DNA of 24,352 bases, taken from NCBI GenBank assembly GCA_041749475.1, contig JBGTBD010000064.1, positions 1-24,352 on the forward strand, given 5' to 3'. The notes beneath the pieces are model-generated. The model did no database searches. It was not told the DNA's origin and was given only the letters and a program-made list of their open reading frames with translations. Position 1 is the stretch's first letter. Each line of letters begins with the position of its first letter. Shown here one piece after another: positions 1 to 6,060 of this stretch. The position numbers were made by a program, and so were the translations under genes. Source of the stretch: JBGTBD01 sp041749475 (lineage in GTDB: Bacteria > Pseudomonadota > Alphaproteobacteria > Rickettsiales > UBA998).

Positions 1-61
1 CCGCCCCGATAATCAGGACATCATGCGAATGATAATGCAGGGGATAGGCGGTCGACGGCAT
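1..61 (-). CDS. nadB: Flavoprotein N-terminus, probably L-aspartate oxidase (partial)
   Basis: Reading the minus strand from an ATG at 61-59 to the window edge gives MPSTAYPLHYHSHDVLIIGA. The end of this peptide is the beta strand and first glycine of an FAD-binding Rossmann fold (DVxIIGxG), which starts flavoproteins of the L-aspartate oxidase/succinate dehydrogenase family. The divergent neighbour is nadC. NadB makes iminoaspartate for quinolinate synthesis, the step group just before NadC, so nadB is the natural reading. Only 20 codons are visible. SdhA/FrdA or another FAD enzyme cannot be excluded from the sequence here; the nadC context decides the call. Confidence 0.55.
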   Translation of the reverse strand, partial: MPSTAYPLHYHSHDVLIIGA

Positions 62-137
62 GGCTTTTTATTGCTGCTTACGGCAAAAACGGTTAGATAC
101 GACGTATATAACGCTTTTTTTCAGGATTACCATAGTC
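62..137. promoter_or_regulatory. Divergent nadB/nadC intergenic region
   Basis: This 76-base AT-rich gap separates two divergent start codons (minus ATG ending at 61, plus ATG at 138), so it must hold both promoters if nothing upstream reads through. The near-symmetrical TATATA at 105-110 is a possible -10 in either direction, but no convincing -35 was found at proper spacing. An AGGA at 123-126 may be the nadC ribosome binding site. No operator can be assigned. Confidence 0.4.
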
Positions 138-977
138 ATGGAACTTAACCCTCTCGCGCATCAATGGCTCGTGCAGGCCGCCCTCATGGAAGATATCGGT
201 CGGGGGGATATCACCTCGCAGGCTGTCATTCCTGCGGGGACAGAGTCGCAGCTCACGGTAACGGCGCGTCAGGAGATGGTCGTCGCGGGGTTGCCTATCG
301 CTGGGTTTACATTCTTCAATGTGAATGAAATGCTGATAATTGAGCCTCTGGTAGAGGAGGGTACGCTCGTTTCCCCGGGAACTGCGCTGATGCGGGTGAG
401 CGGGGATGCGCGGTCGTTGCTCTCGGCGGAGCGCACGGCGCTGAATTTCCTGCAACGCATGTGCGGGGTGGCGACGCTGACGCGGCAATATGTGAAGGCG
501 GTGGAAGGCACGAAGGTGCAGATACTGGACACTAGAAAGACCCTTCCGGGTTACCGCGAACTGGATAAATATGCCGTGCGTATGGGCGGGGGCAAGAACC
601 ACCGTGTGCGGCTGGATGACGGGATGTTAATTAAGGATAACCACATCGCCATCGCGGGCGGGGTCGAGCTGGCCGTACAGCGCGCGAAGATCGAGGCTAC
701 GGCAACTATGCGCGTGGAAGTGGAATGCGATACGCTCGCGCAGGTGAAAGAGGCCGTGGAAGCGGGGGCGGATATGATCCTGCTCGATAATATGAGCCCG
801 CCGCAATTGCATGAAGCGGTGCAACTGATTGCGGGACGGGCGGTGACGGAGGCTTCCGGCAATATCAACCTTGCGACGCTCCGGCTGGTGGCGGAGACGG
901 GGGTGGATTACATCTCGGTGGGCAAACTGACCCATTCCGCACCGTCGGTCGATATCGGGATGGATTTTTCTGCTTAA
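138..977 (+). CDS. nadC: Nicotinate-nucleotide pyrophosphorylase (carboxylating)
   Basis: This enzyme (quinolinate phosphoribosyltransferase) converts quinolinate and PRPP to nicotinate mononucleotide, CO2 and PPi, the step that commits quinolinate to de novo NAD synthesis in the cytoplasm. The protein is 279 residues, the normal NadC length. Family signatures are EDIGRGDIT near the N-terminus, LNFLQRMCGVAT, the long active-site stretch DTRKTLPGYR...KYAVRMGGGKNHR followed by LIKDNH, then VEVEC, ADMILLDN, EASGNI and SVGKLTHS. The open frame extends to an ATG at 60, but those 26 extra residues do not resemble NadC, and the ATG at 138 has AGGA 11 bases upstream, so 138 is preferred. It is divergent from the probable nadB. 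All key residues look intact. Confidence 0.97.
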   Translation: MELNPLAHQWLVQAALMEDIGRGDITSQAVIPAGTESQLTVTARQEMVVAGLPIAGFTFFNVNEMLIIEPLVEEGTLVSPGTALMRVSGDARSLLSAERTALNFLQRMCGVATLTRQYVKAVEGTKVQILDTRKTLPGYRELDKYAVRMGGGKNHRVRLDDGMLIKDNHIAIAGGVELAVQRAKIEATATMRVEVECDTLAQVKEAVEAGADMILLDNMSPPQLHEAVQLIAGRAVTEASGNINLATLRLVAETGVDYISVGKLTHSAPSVDIGMDFSA

Positions 978-989
978 AATGCTGAATTG

Positions 990-1012
990 CCATGATGTTG
1001 TCATAGTCATGG
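990..1012. promoter_or_regulatory. Inverted repeat CCATGA-N11-TCATGG upstream of the small unknown gene
   Basis: CCATGA (990-995) and TCATGG (1007-1012) are perfect inverted repeats separated by 11 bases, located between the nadC stop and the start at 1029. It could be an operator or a weak hairpin. The right arm lies in an 11-base word (1002-1012) that also occurs at 131-141 over the nadC start codon. This could be chance. Confidence 0.25.
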
Positions 1013-1028
1013 TGTATGTTGACGTATC

Positions 1029-1412
1029 ATGGGAACTTCAGCACGACGTAAAGAATTAACCCTCACCAATATACATCATGATCCGCGGTGGAGAACCTTG
1101 TCGGAGGCAGAGAGGTACATGTTACGCGAGTTAAAGGAAGCATGCCCTGTCCCATTTACGGTAACGCTTGCTTTAAAACCCAATGGCCAGTTTTTTGTCG
1201 CTAACAGAAAGCGTTATGATTGCCATTCCGTTTCTTCCATTACCGTACCGGGCATGGGAAACGTGCAAGCCTTTGAACGGCTTGGGTATAAGATAGATGG
1301 GAATGTGTGCGACATGCAGCAGTGGGAAGAGAAATCCTATATCTATGGCGCGAATCTTACTGATGGCACAATAAACCCGGCGGAAGTTGATCCCGCCGGG
1401 CTATCACGATAA
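1029..1412 (+). CDS. Hypothetical protein, 127 residues
   Basis: I do not recognise this family. The protein is soluble-looking, with no signal peptide or membrane segment. The N-terminal third is charged and helical (RTLSEAERYMLRELKEACPVPF), followed by a mixed segment with three cysteines (C39, C59 and C94) and a Gly/Asn-rich tail. It starts 51 bases after nadC on the same strand, and no good Shine-Dalgarno sequence precedes the ATG, so the start is uncertain. Its last codons lie within the stem-loop assigned as terminator of the convergent mucR-like gene. Codon use looks similar to the neighbours, and the frame is open for its whole length, so it is probably real, but without a recognised homologue it could be a spurious frame. 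Confidence 0.6.
   Translation: MGTSARRKELTLTNIHHDPRWRTLSEAERYMLRELKEACPVPFTVTLALKPNGQFFVANRKRYDCHSVSSITVPGMGNVQAFERLGYKIDGNVCDMQQWEEKSYIYGANLTDGTINPAEVDPAGLSR
1370..1400 (-). terminator. Rho-independent terminator of the mucR-like gene
   Basis: An 8-bp GC stem, CCCGGCGG (1376-1383) with CCGCCGGG (1393-1400), encloses a 9-base loop. On the minus strand it is followed by TTTATT, whereas on the plus strand it is followed by mixed sequence. It therefore suits transcripts ending from the mucR-like gene at 1427. It overlaps the 3' coding end of the convergent small gene. Confidence 0.65.
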
Positions 1413-1426
1413 TCAAAAAAGTAGTG

Positions 1427-1876
1427 TTACGCGACTTTGCCTTTACGCGCACCGGAGACTTTGCGTTCGCGCTTCTTGCCGAGGCCGATTGACTTCGCCA
1501 ATTGGCTGCGTTTTTTCGCGTAGTTCGGTGCGACCATCGGGTAGGTAGCCGGCAGGCCCCAACGCTTGCGGTACTCTTCCGGGGTCATGTTGTAATTGGT
1601 TTTCAGATAGCGTTTCAGCATCTTCAGCTTCTTGCCGTCTTCGAGGCAGATGATGAAGTCCGGGGTGATGGAATCATCCACCGTGACCCCTGCGGAAGCG
1701 TTGGCGGCGCCGAATTCGCTCGATTGACCGGTCATGCGGACGAGTGTGCCGTATACGCGTTGAATTACGTTCTCCAGATCGTTGAGATCTGTCTTATGGT
1801 TCAGCAGATAGGACGCGACGATTTCTGCGGTCGCGGTCAAATGGGCATCCGTGCTTGCTTCGAGTGTGTGTTGCAT
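1427..1876 (-). CDS. MucR/Ros family transcriptional regulator with degenerate zinc finger
   Basis: MucR/Ros proteins are alphaproteobacterial DNA-binding regulators, often repressors of exopolysaccharide, motility and cell-cycle genes, with an N-terminal oligomerisation region and a C-terminal prokaryotic zinc-finger domain. This 149-residue protein has both: helices at about 11-48 and the hallmark block ICLEDGKKLKMLKRYL...NMTPEEYRKRWGLP...YPMVAPNYAKKRSQLAKSIGLG at 76-133, then a basic tail. Aligned by eye with Ros (Cys79, Cys82, His92, His96/His97), only the first cysteine (C77) remains. The others are D80, Y90, N94 and Y95, so it probably does not bind zinc. Metal-free Ros homologues that still fold and bind DNA are known from Mesorhizobium loti. 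A good AAGGAG precedes the ATG. An upstream inverted repeat may serve autoregulation. Confidence 0.92.
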   Translation of the reverse strand: MQHTLEASTDAHLTATAEIVASYLLNHKTDLNDLENVIQRVYGTLVRMTGQSSEFGAANASAGVTVDDSITPDFIICLEDGKKLKMLKRYLKTNYNMTPEEYRKRWGLPATYPMVAPNYAKKRSQLAKSIGLGKKRERKVSGARKGKVA

Positions 1877-1901
1877 TGATTTTCTCCTTGCGATTACTTT
1901 T

Positions 1902-1935
1902 TTACATTATGGTTATATTCACAAACTGACCTCCT
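1902..1935 (-). other. Possible six-codon leader ORF in the mucR-like 5' region
   Basis: On the minus strand a near-perfect Shine-Dalgarno AGGAGGT (plus-strand 1929-1935) precedes a GTG by 6 bases. The frame reads M-N-I-T-I-M and stops at TAA (1904-1902), 25 bases before the mucR-like ATG, which has its own AAGGAG. This is either a translated leader peptide that could tune the downstream gene or a chance arrangement. The gap between the start codons (1877-1922) shows no hairpin that I can see. Confidence 0.3.
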
Positions 1936-1948
1936 ATACATACAGCAT

Positions 1949-1961
1949 TAACGAAACGTTA
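1949..1961. promoter_or_regulatory. Inverted repeat TAACG-N3-CGTTA, candidate operator
   Basis: TAACG (1949-1953) and CGTTA (1957-1961) form a perfect inverted repeat in the AT-rich region upstream of the mucR-like gene. On the minus strand it sits between a weak -35-like TTGCTA and TATGTA, spaced 17 bases apart. MucR/Ros proteins often repress their own genes and bind AT-rich, partly palindromic DNA, so autoregulation is plausible. The promoter boxes themselves are poor matches. Confidence 0.3.
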
Positions 1962-2111
1962 GCAATTGGTTTTTTGGGTAAAATAACAGTAAAACTATTT
2001 TTAACCTGATTTTGTTCAATATTTCGTGCTGTTCATGCTATATTTGACAGTACACGAAAGCGCGGGACTTTATGCCACTCAATCTGCGCATTATTTGCAA
2101 GGTTACTGCCA

Positions 2112-2145
2112 TTGTCACAGAACTGTCATCAAACAGGATTATAGT
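2112..2145 (+). promoter_or_regulatory. PhoB-box promoter upstream of the 401-residue unknown gene
   Basis: TTGTCAC-AGAA-CTGTCAT (2112-2129) matches the known Pho box pattern of two CTGTCAT-like 7-mers separated by 4 bases (CTGTCATAWAWCTGTCAY) at about 15 of 18 positions. A TATAGT -10 follows at 2140-2145, 10 bases after the box. This is the architecture of a PhoB-activated promoter in which the box replaces the -35. The target start codon is at 2162, with AGGAA at 2154-2158. This predicts induction under phosphate limitation. Confidence 0.6.
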
Positions 2146-2161
2146 AAAACTGTAGGAAATT

Positions 2162-3367
2162 ATGCAGGATTTTTTCAATACAGAGGCAGGGCCAGCAAAT
2201 ATCGGAGGTAACCCCGATGTACTGACGCATGACCAACAGATGGCTGAGGCCTATGTAGACGATCTTATCCGAAGTGCGCAAATTCGGGAAGACCCTGAGG
2301 CCATCGCAGAATTAATGGGCATCCGCAATAGTATCCGCAACGGCGGCGTATTGCCCCCTAATGCAGCAGCGGGATTAGAGCGGTGGGAACAAAAGCGGGT
2401 GGCAATGGATGAAGCATTAGATGCAGCAGAAGCGGCGGCACAGGCATCTGCGGCGGGCAATTTGGCCGTTACATCCGGGGATGTCCTCCGCCAGACCGAT
2501 GTATGGCGTAATGATTATATCGATGCATTGAAACAATCCGGTGAATACAGGACATCGCTTGAAGGCTTCGGTGCGAGCGGTACGGAATCGATATTCAATA
2601 AAGCCATCGGTGATTTGGATGCGCAGATTGCCGCAGCGCCCGGTGCGCAAAAAGAAGCCCTGTTGGCCCAACGAGCTGAGTTGATAGCCGAACAAGTAGC
2701 GACCAACGAACGCCATACCGTACAATCCTACGTAATATGGGAGAAAGCTAATCCTGAGTTGGCTGCTACCATGAAACACATGGATGCGCCGCCGCTTATT
2801 GATGCGGAATTGGCAGGTTTGCCGGATGGCCCCAACAAGGATGCGTTGAAGGTCGTTAAGATGGGTGATCTTGTCGAACTGGAAGCGAAGAAAGCGCGTG
2901 GTGAGCAACTCTCTCCTGAGATGGAACAGCGGCTTGCTCAGAATCAGGCATGGCTGGATACGCTTACGCCTGAACAAAAGAGGGAGATCACACAAGCATC
3001 CACCGACCTGGCTAAAGAACGCGAAAAAGTACAGGAGCAGGATAAAGGATTGGTGGCCGGCAAAGTCGCTGATATCAACGCTGATATTGCTCGCATACTC
3101 GGTGTCTCTCCCGCTCAGCAGCAGGGGCAGGAAGTCGAGACCCGGCAAGCGCAACAGCCTCAACCTGAAAAGGCCGTGCATCCACTGGCAGACTTATTCG
3201 GTGATGTGCAAAAAGGGGACTTGGGTTCCATCATGGCGGCATTCGCCTCCGTTTCCGTCACGCAAGAGACATTTGCCAACGGCTGGCCCCCACACGGTCC
3301 ATCCAATGCACGGGCAGATAACCAGCCTCAGCCCACCCGCGACCGGGGCGGCGTACTTTCGGCGTAG
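2162..3367 (+). CDS. Hypothetical protein, 401 residues, probable Pho-regulon member
   Basis: I do not recognise the family. No signal peptide, membrane segment or cysteine is visible. The protein is acidic and rich in Ala, Gln and Glu, and mostly predicted helical. Coiled-coil-like stretches lie at about 74-95 (KRVAMDEALDAAEAAAQAS), 145-185 and 235-310 (repeated Glu/Lys/Gln heptad-like sequence). A disordered Gln/Pro segment lies at about 318-340, followed by a short hydrophobic patch (LADLFGDVQKGDLGSIMAAF) and a disordered tail. It may therefore be a cytoplasmic scaffold-like or secreted-by-other-route protein; this is inference. The start at 2162 is supported by AGGAA 4-5 bases upstream. 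It lies behind the Pho-box promoter and 46 bases ahead of fur with no terminator between them, so read-through is possible. Confidence 0.85.
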   Translation: MQDFFNTEAGPANIGGNPDVLTHDQQMAEAYVDDLIRSAQIREDPEAIAELMGIRNSIRNGGVLPPNAAAGLERWEQKRVAMDEALDAAEAAAQASAAGNLAVTSGDVLRQTDVWRNDYIDALKQSGEYRTSLEGFGASGTESIFNKAIGDLDAQIAAAPGAQKEALLAQRAELIAEQVATNERHTVQSYVIWEKANPELAATMKHMDAPPLIDAELAGLPDGPNKDALKVVKMGDLVELEAKKARGEQLSPEMEQRLAQNQAWLDTLTPEQKREITQASTDLAKEREKVQEQDKGLVAGKVADINADIARILGVSPAQQQGQEVETRQAQQPQPEKAVHPLADLFGDVQKGDLGSIMAAFASVSVTQETFANGWPPHGPSNARADNQPQPTRDRGGVLSA

Positions 3368-3413
3368 ACCCGAAACTATTGCCAACTCCATTCATTCATA
3401 ATACAACTTGCCC

Positions 3414-3830
3414 ATGCCCAGCCGTCTGGAACAAAAATGCCTCGAAAAAGGCCTGAAGATGACCGATCAACGTCGCGTCATTGCGCGGGTCTTGTCGGAA
3501 GCGCACGACCATCCGGATGTGGAGCAACTCTATACCCGATCCAACGCGGTCGATAGCCGTATCAGTATTGCCACCGTTTACCGTACCGTGAAACTGTTCG
3601 AAGAGGCGGGAATCATCGAACGGCATGATTTCGGCGATGGGCGGGCGCGCTATGAAGAGGCGGGCGAAAGCCATCATGACCATCTCATCGACCTCAAGAC
3701 TGGGCAGGTCATCGAGTTCACCAACCCGGAAATCGAGGCCTTGCAGGAAGAGGTCGCGCGTAAATTGGGCTATAAACTGGTCGATCACCGGCTGGAACTG
3801 TTCGCCGTACCCCTGAAAGAGGCCAAATAA
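3414..3830 (+). CDS. fur: Fur family metalloregulator (alphaproteobacterial Fur/Mur type)
   Basis: This is a dimeric winged-helix repressor sensing iron or manganese. At 138 residues it has normal length. The N-terminal DNA-binding domain contains GLKMTDQRRVIARVLSE and the recognition region SRISIATVYRTVKLFEEAGII. The C-terminal sensing domain has RARYEE, SHHDHLIDLKTGQVIEF and KLVDHRLELFAVP. The two Cys-X2-Cys structural zinc pairs of enterobacterial Fur are absent (LIDLKTG in place of LIC..C), which is typical of alphaproteobacterial Fur, called Mur where it answers to manganese. A TTG at 3408 opens the frame slightly earlier, but the ATG at 3414 (MPSRLEQKCLEKG) matches family N-termini better. 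Which metal it senses cannot be told from sequence. It sits 53 bases ahead of olsB. Confidence 0.93.
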   Translation: MPSRLEQKCLEKGLKMTDQRRVIARVLSEAHDHPDVEQLYTRSNAVDSRISIATVYRTVKLFEEAGIIERHDFGDGRARYEEAGESHHDHLIDLKTGQVIEFTNPEIEALQEEVARKLGYKLVDHRLELFAVPLKEAK

Positions 3831-3883
3831 GCCCGATTTTGGTTGCTCTCGAGCCATGCGCGCATTACATTCCTTTTCGAAAT

Positions 3884-4699
3884 ATGTCTATGCTATCCCC
3901 ATCCCCATTCGCCCCGATCGTCCTTGGCAACCTTGCGGTGAAGATTGCCGAGACCGAAGAGGAAATAGCCGCCGCCCAACGCTTGCGTTACGAGGTGTTC
4001 TGCGGCGAGATCGGTGCTATCCCCACGCCGGAGATGAAACTCCAAGGCCGCGACTTCGACGAGTTCGACGATGTGTGCGACCATTTGCTGGTGCTGCACT
4101 ACGCCCATGAAGGCGCGCCGCCGGAAGTAGTGGGTACGTACCGTTTGCTGCGCACCGTCAACATGAAGAAGGTTGGGCGGTTCTATACGGAAGACGAATA
4201 CGAGATCGATTCCCTCAAACAATATCCCGGCAATATCATGGAATTGGGGCGTTCCTGCACCCGCGCAGATTTCCGTTCCAAAGCGGCAATGCAACATCTA
4301 TGGCGCGGTATCGGGGAATATGTGACCTTCTATAATATCTCGCTGATGTTCGGGTGCGCCAGCTTTCCCGGCAGCGACCCCGCGCTTCATGCGGAAGGGC
4401 TTTCGTACCTGCACCATTTCCACCGGGCGGATGAGGCGTACTGCCCGACCGCTTTGCCGGATCGGTATGTCGATATGAACCTGATGCCCAAGGAGCAGAT
4501 CAACGAGCGGAAAGCGTTCCTTAGCCTTCCGGTGTTGGTGAAAGGCTATCTGCGTCTGGGTGCGAAAATCGGTAATGGCGCGGTGCTTGATCATGCGTAT
4601 AATACGACGGATGTCAGCGTTGTCGTCCGCACCGATTTGGTAGGCCAGAAATACGCCTCGAAATATGGTGCAAAAATCGATGCCGAGAAGAGTGAGTGA
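3884..4699 (+). CDS. olsB: L-ornithine N(alpha)-acyltransferase OlsB
   Basis: OlsB transfers a 3-hydroxyacyl group from acyl carrier protein to the alpha-amino group of ornithine, giving lyso-ornithine lipid. The protein (271 residues from 3884) has the GNAT-like OlsB pattern: the N-terminal AAQRLRYEVFCGEIGA, then DEFDDVCDHLLVL, VVGTYRLLR, MELGRSCTRADFRSK, LMFGCASFPGSDPALHAEGLSYLHH, then DMNLMP and KGYLRLGAKIGNGAVLDHAYNTTDVSVVV. These match rhizobial OlsB closely. The frame is open from a TTG at 3839; the ATG at 3884 is chosen because family similarity begins shortly after it, though no strong Shine-Dalgarno is seen. It overlaps the olsA start (TGATG). Related N-acyl amino acid synthases are the alternative, but the paired acyltransferase supports ornithine lipid synthesis. 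Confidence 0.9.
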   Translation: MSMLSPSPFAPIVLGNLAVKIAETEEEIAAAQRLRYEVFCGEIGAIPTPEMKLQGRDFDEFDDVCDHLLVLHYAHEGAPPEVVGTYRLLRTVNMKKVGRFYTEDEYEIDSLKQYPGNIMELGRSCTRADFRSKAAMQHLWRGIGEYVTFYNISLMFGCASFPGSDPALHAEGLSYLHHFHRADEAYCPTALPDRYVDMNLMPKEQINERKAFLSLPVLVKGYLRLGAKIGNGAVLDHAYNTTDVSVVVRTDLVGQKYASKYGAKIDAEKSE

Positions 4700-5517
4700 T
4701 GCGTTCGCTGCGCGCCAGTTTTAAAGCCGTTCTGTTATTATTTCTGGGGGTGACGTCCTATCTCTGTATGTTGGCGTGTGACCTTGTGGGGATGAAGCGC
4801 AGTTCCACCAAAGCGCTGATGAAGCGTAAATTCCAACAATCGGTGATGGCGGTGTGCAATATCCGCATCAAGAAAGAAGGGGAGATGGTCCGCGGCCCGG
4901 CATTGCTGATCGGCAACCATGTCAGCTATTGTGACGTGAATGTTATCTGGGCAAGTGCGCAACATGACATCATCTTCACCCCGAAAATAAGCGTCAAACG
5001 TTGGCCTGCTATCGGGGCATTGGTGAGTCGATTCGACGTCGTGTTTGTAGATCGCACACCGACCAAGACTAAAGAGACGCAAGCGTTGCTGCAGGAAGAA
5101 TTGCATGCCGGGAAAGTCATCTGCATTTTCGCTGAGGCGACGACGGGGGACGGGCGCAGCATGTTGCCGTTCAAGTCCTCCCTGTTCAATCTGGCGGAAC
5201 AGTGGAACGGGGCGGAACCGCTTCCTGTCCAGCCGGTCAGCATCATCTATGAAGCAGTGGATGGCAAGCCGATGGATGACCAGAACTGGCCGCGTGTGGC
5301 ATGGTACGGCAATGCGGATTTCTTCCGGCATTTCTGGACGTTCCTCGGCAATGCACGCATCGATGTGCGTATCCATTACCACCCTGCTACCGCATTGCAG
5401 CAGGGCGAGACGCGCAAGCAGCTCAGCGCACGGTGCGAAGCGGCGGTGAAATCGGCGAATCCGCATTACCACATTGTTGCGCCCGTCGTGCAGCATGAGC
5501 ATGAACATGTTGCGTGA
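4699..5517 (+). CDS. olsA: Lyso-ornithine lipid O-acyltransferase OlsA (PlsC family)
   Basis: OlsA esterifies the 3-hydroxyl of lyso-ornithine lipid with a second acyl chain, at the inner membrane. The 272-residue protein has one N-terminal membrane segment (about 8-30) and the PlsC acyltransferase signatures: the HX4D catalytic motif NHVSYCD (H74, D79), FVDR at 116-119, and the third motif as FAEATTGDG at 144-152, where the family usually has (F/A)EGT, so Gly is replaced by Ala. LPFKSSLF follows, as in OlsA. The ATG at 4699-4701 overlaps the olsB stop, so the pair is translationally coupled. OlsA can also act as a 1-acylglycerol-3-phosphate acyltransferase in some species, so a PlsC role is the alternative. 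Confidence 0.87.
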   Translation: MRSLRASFKAVLLLFLGVTSYLCMLACDLVGMKRSSTKALMKRKFQQSVMAVCNIRIKKEGEMVRGPALLIGNHVSYCDVNVIWASAQHDIIFTPKISVKRWPAIGALVSRFDVVFVDRTPTKTKETQALLQEELHAGKVICIFAEATTGDGRSMLPFKSSLFNLAEQWNGAEPLPVQPVSIIYEAVDGKPMDDQNWPRVAWYGNADFFRHFWTFLGNARIDVRIHYHPATALQQGETRKQLSARCEAAVKSANPHYHIVAPVVQHEHEHVA

Positions 5518-6058
5518 AATTGCCGCGCCGGAGTTCGATGTCGAGATCGACATCGCCTACGCGACGGCACGTAATTTCACCGGGGTTCCGGTCTATAGCA
5601 GTGCGGCGTGTTACCTGCATACGGATGCGGCGGAGGCGTTGCAGCGCGCCATCGCCCGCGCGGCGCATCTTGGCTATCGGTTCAAATTATTCGATGCGTA
5701 CCGTCCGACAGAAGCGCAGTGGAAGTTGTGGAACCATACGCCCGACCCCGATTTTCTGGCTGACCCAAATAAAGGTTCCCCGCATTCACGCGGCGTGGCG
5801 ATAGACCTTACGCTGATCGATGCGAAGGGTGATGAGCTGGATATGGGGACGGCGTTCGATGCGTTCACGCCGCTGTCGCACCACGGGGCGGAGGGAATTT
5901 CGGAAGAAGCCATCCGCAACCGCCTATTATTGCTCGGTATCATGACCTGTGCAGGGTGGGATTTTTACCGCAATGAGTGGTGGCATTACCAGCTGTTCAA
6001 TTCCCGGCAATATACGCTCTATAGCGACGCCGAAGCAGGCACGCGGATGATGGGATAG
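5495..6058 (+). CDS. ddpX: D-alanyl-D-alanine dipeptidase (VanX/DdpX family, peptidase M15D)
   Basis: This is a zinc dipeptidase hydrolysing D-Ala-D-Ala; in bacteria without vancomycin resistance its usual role is recycling or catabolism of cell-wall D-Ala-D-Ala. Visible motifs are FDAYRPTEAQW with the conserved active-site Arg, SPHSRGVAIDLTL (the SxHxxGxAxD zinc motif supplying His and Asp), and NEWWHYQL with the catalytic Glu and third zinc-ligand His. All catalytic residues are therefore present. No signal peptide is evident, so a cytoplasmic location is likely. The start is ambiguous among ATGs at 5495, 5501 and 5507, all overlapping the olsA end and none with a strong ribosome site. It is 2 bases from addA. 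No vanH/vanA-type genes are nearby, so a resistance role is unlikely. Confidence 0.87.
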   Translation: MSMNMLREIAAPEFDVEIDIAYATARNFTGVPVYSSAACYLHTDAAEALQRAIARAAHLGYRFKLFDAYRPTEAQWKLWNHTPDPDFLADPNKGSPHSRGVAIDLTLIDAKGDELDMGTAFDAFTPLSHHGAEGISEEAIRNRLLLLGIMTCAGWDFYRNEWWHYQLFNSRQYTLYSDAEAGTRMMG

Positions 6059-6060
6059 AG

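Noticed and set aside
2040..2075. TTGACA at 2044-2049 as a plus-strand -35 box
   Set aside because: No -10 hexamer lies at 16-18 bases; the Pho box with TATAGT is the better promoter for the downstream gene.
2026..2211. Small plus-strand frame of 61 codons ahead of the 401-residue gene
   Set aside because: It runs through the Pho box and -10 and overlaps the real start at 2162 in another frame; its Cys/His/Tyr-rich composition is not protein-like.
2417..3181. Minus-strand 254-codon frame opposite the 401-residue gene
   Set aside because: Its translation is unlike known folds, and the plus frame has better start, ribosome site, promoter and composition.
5474..5494. Upstream TTG extension of the ddpX frame
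   Set aside because: It lies deep in olsA and adds residues unlike the family; an ATG at 5495-5507 is preferred.
4738..5553. Minus-strand 271-codon frame opposite olsA
   Set aside because: It is a shadow of a clearly conserved acyltransferase and shows no motif.
5495..6058. Vancomycin-resistance VanX role
   Set aside because: No vanH, vanA or vanRS-type genes are nearby and the organism looks Gram-negative; a D-Ala-D-Ala recycling role fits better.
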